DNA of 64,000 nucleotides, from assembly GCA_028023455.1 (NCBI GenBank), contig JAQFVV010012396.1:7664085-7728084 (forward strand), read 5' to 3'. The notes beneath the pieces were generated by a model. That model saw only the letters and a list, made by a program, of their open reading frames with translations. It made no database searches and was not told where the DNA came from. Every line of letters starts with the position of its first letter. Position 1 is the first letter of the stretch. This DNA comes from Epiperipatus broadwayi (taxonomy: Eukaryota; Onychophora; Udeonychophora; Euonychophora; Peripatidae). Of this stretch, positions 61,681 through 64,000 are shown in pieces. The position numbers and the translations under genes were made by a program.

Positions 61681-62260
61681 ACACATAATTTGCTTTATTC
61701 AATTTGTTTATATTCATTTTAGATTAGATTTTTTTTTTTTAAATTTGGGACATTACTATTTTTTGCGTTTATTTTGTGAAGCCATTAATGTACTATTATT
61801 CATTTTGAATTTTAAATGATTTAAAATATAATATATAGTATATATTATAATATATATTATATATTATGTATACATAAACAAATTATTATATGTAATTCTT
61901 TATTTTTTTGTTGGATTTTACTTATAATTTCTCCAATCTTTGTTTTTTATAGTATCTTTATTTGTCAATTATGTTTCTGATATTTTTAGTAGACAAAAAT
62001 TCTTAAAATATTTGGTTTTTTTGCCTTAGATATTTTGAATGCCACAAATTATTCAATAAGAATACCCATTAATCATTTTATCACTAATACTTTTGAATTT
62101 TTATGACAATATTGTAGTTCTTGTTATAAGAGAATCTCTACTACATTAGATTTTCTGCATCCCAATCTTAAAATATGGTTATTGTAAATCATTTTAAAAT
62201 TCAATATAATTCTATGGATGAATCTTCTCTTTCTGTTTTATCTATTTATGATCCAATTTC
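61681..62260. other. AT-rich stretch, nothing recognised
   Basis: No feature could be supported. Confidence 0.5.
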
Positions 62261-62263
62261 TAA

Positions 62264-62596
62264 TTTCAAGTCTGCTTCATCCATGTTTTTTTTTACAAAG
62301 TCTGTTCTATTGTTATAGCTGATCTCTCTAACTGCAAAGTCTTTTCTATTGTTATATCTGATCTTTCTAACTGCAAAGTCTGTTCTATTGTTATATATGA
62401 TCTCTCTAACTGCAAAGTCTGTTCTATTATTATATCTGATCTCTCTAACTGTATTAATTGTTTTGGTCAATGTCAGGGAGGATTTCATTCTTCTTGTCTT
62501 AAGTTAATTAAAGTCAATGCTGCCATTTTTTTATTATATGTCATGACTTCTATAAATGTATTGACTGTAATAATTGCTCTTCTGAGGATGATGTGA
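62264..62596 (+). pseudogene. PHD-like finger fragment led by an in-frame minisatellite
   Basis: A frame without an early ATG runs from a TAA at 62261 to a TGA ending at 62596. It starts with four copies of a 39-bp repeat (about 62295-62452), encoding a 13-residue unit like CSIVISDLSNCKV. It continues CINCFGQCQGGFHSSCLKLI, which resembles the middle of a PHD finger. The next frame over supplies CHDFYKCIDCNNCSSEDDVI, so a frameshift splits the finger. It could be a LINE ORF1 piece or an old gene fragment; the family is not identified. Confidence 0.45.
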
Positions 62597-62832
62597 TTTT
62601 AATAAAATATTTTTTCTAGTAGTCCTGTTTCTGATAATTTTATTGAAGAGAGAGAGAGAGAGATGCTAAGATAATCAACATTTCCCTGAAGGTTTGTGAT
62701 GATGATGTTTTAGTTGCATTTATATATTGGATTCTTTCCATCATATAATGTGAGTATTGAATGTCTCTAGAAAAATTTAATTTTATTTAAATATTCCAAA
62801 TATATTTAGCTGTTAGTAATAGCATGCAGACT

Positions 62833-63139
62833 AGTATGTGCACAACATTTTAAGGTGTATTATTCTCCCCTCTTCTTCAGGTGTTGCTGACCTGACCAAT
62901 GGCATTACTAGCATGGAATTCAAACCTGGACTCTTAGGTTCTTGAATATTAAATTTTAAGGCAACACTTGGCAGGATGGCTTAGTTGGTTAGGGCATTAC
63001 TTTAAAATTCAATACTCAAGAATCTGAGGGTCCAGGTTCAAATACCATGCTAGTACTGTGGTTATCCCACCAACATCTGAAGAAGAGGGGAGAATAATAC
63101 CTCTCAAAACATTGTGCATATACTAACCTGTGTGCTATT
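62833..63139. repeat. SINE C, head-to-head inverted pair 3
   Basis: Minus copy about 62833-62969, plus copy about 62970-63139. The plus copy has an A-box region GATGGCTTAGTTGGTTAGGG (62974-62993) and B-box GGTTCAAATACC (63035-63046). Its tail is TGAAGAAGAGGGGAGAATAA followed by CATTGTGCATATACTAACC. Confidence 0.85.
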
Positions 63140-63340
63140 ACTAATAGTTGAATGTATTTTGAATATTTACATAAAATTAATTTTTTCTAAAGACATGACA
63201 ATGGCAAACAATCACATAAGCCAACCTAGTGTGACTATACATAATATATGGAAACCATGAATCAACTTTGCTCTTAGGAAAAAGTGGAAAATCAGGAGAA
63301 ACCTCATAGATAAGTATATGAATTTTCTACTGACTTTAGC

Positions 63341-63540
63341 CTTGGGCAGAATGGTTCAGTTGATTAGAGCATTTCCTTAAAATTCAATACTCAAGAATTT
63401 AAGGTCTAGGTTCGAATCCCAAGCTAGTATTGTCACTGGCCAGGCCAGAAATACCTGAAGAGGAGGGGAGAATAATACCTCTCAAAACATTGTGCATATA
63501 CTAACCTTTTTGATGTTCTATTACTAACAGTTGAATGTAT
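63341..63540 (+). repeat. SINE C, single full copy
   Basis: The A-box region is GGTTCAGTTGATTAGAGC, the B-box is GGTTCGAATCC (63409-63419), and the tail holds CCTGAAGAGGAGGGGAGAAT and CATTGTGCATATACTAACC. It is the best reference copy in the window because it is not part of a fold-back. Confidence 0.85.
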
Positions 63541-64000
63541 TTGGAATATTTAAGTAAAGTTAAATTCAATACTCATATTACATGATGGAAATAGTCCAAT
63601 ATATAAATACAGCTAAGATAGTTAATGTGGCTTTTTGTATTGACAACAAAACATGGAAAATAATAATGATAAAAACTACACTGAAGGAGAACTTTCTTAG
63701 ATTATCTCCCTAATGAAACTAGTGACTTATTCTCTAATAAAGTTAATGATGCTGAAAAATTAATTGATAGTAATATCTATGATTTTGGTAATTTTGTTTT
63801 TGAAATGATGCAATTTTTTACTTCCTTATATATATAATTTAATAGTTAAAATTTCATATTGTTATAGTTCCACTTTAGCCAAACGTAAATTCTTTATTAC
63901 TAATGACAGTGACACTAAGAGTCTGCTATCATCATCTAATTATCCTGAGGATTTATATTTACTTCCTTCATGATCAAAGATTATTCATTTATTATTAAGA
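63541..64000. other. AT-rich window end, unassigned
   Basis: A Ser/Asn-rich reading (DSDTKSLLSSSNYPEDLYLL) occurs at 63909-63968 but is too short to call. It may continue beyond the window. Confidence 0.4.

Noticed and set aside
61610-61819. 69-codon frame overlapping element F
   Set aside because: It starts within the fold-back repeat and runs through a TA microsatellite.

Overview
The window is about three-quarters A+T and reads as intergenic, repeat-dominated DNA of an invertebrate animal. No host protein-coding gene with convincing exons, no rRNA and no bacterial-type operon is visible. The content is decayed non-LTR retrotransposons, a Penelope-like endonuclease relic, hAT remnants, tRNA-derived SINEs, fold-back elements and very long microsatellites. 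These families fit a cnidarian, flatworm, mollusc, rotifer or arachnid; I cannot choose among them.

Layout. 0-5.8 kb: AT-rich DNA with a hAT relic (1.2-1.6 kb, minus) and SINE-like pieces. 5.8-7.9 kb: two related repeat families, B (5825-7091) and D (7441-7895). 8.4-12.2 kb: a rotted CR1-type LINE on the plus strand (PHD finger, SGNH esterase, endonuclease, reverse transcriptase). 12.6-13.9 kb: a second LINE reverse transcriptase on the minus strand lacking its catalytic motif. 14.9-17.4 kb: an LTR-type relic with a CCHC zinc knuckle. 18.36-19.55 kb: more than 1.1 kb of TTC repeat. 23.53-33.02 kb: a huge inverted array of a 407-bp satellite (family A). 33-45 kb: mostly empty, with SINE, BED/hAT and Penelope relics. 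45-64 kb: several fold-back repeat families (E, F, and a tRNA-derived SINE called C here), two hAT-type MITEs, an ATT/ACT microsatellite and a PHD-like fragment with a 39-bp in-frame minisatellite.

Main result. The 407-bp satellite carries, once per unit, an RNA motif that folds as a type I hammerhead self-cleaving ribozyme. It has CUGACGA, a short stem II, GAA, a 3-bp stem III, a cleavage-site C, and a 6-bp stem I continued by a second helix beyond an internal loop. There are 9 copies on the minus strand in the left arm and 14 on the plus strand in the right arm. Family B has the same fold with different bases in stems I and III, so the pairing is conserved by compensatory change. Family D holds a third, more degenerate version. 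This matches what is known of hammerhead satellites and metazoan retrozymes.

The array is a near-perfect palindrome with a 7-nt centre. Its two outer edges both sit in (TA)n and both break at CATA, at the only two CATAAAT sites of the unit. Family B breaks at nearly the same unit positions. I infer that a circular or multimeric self-cleaved RNA was reverse-transcribed from both sides of a break in a TA microsatellite, going round the template many times. The Penelope-type endonuclease relic in this window belongs to a class known to carry hammerheads and is a candidate type of helper. Homology, fold and boundaries were read by eye; activity, transcription and mobility are untested.
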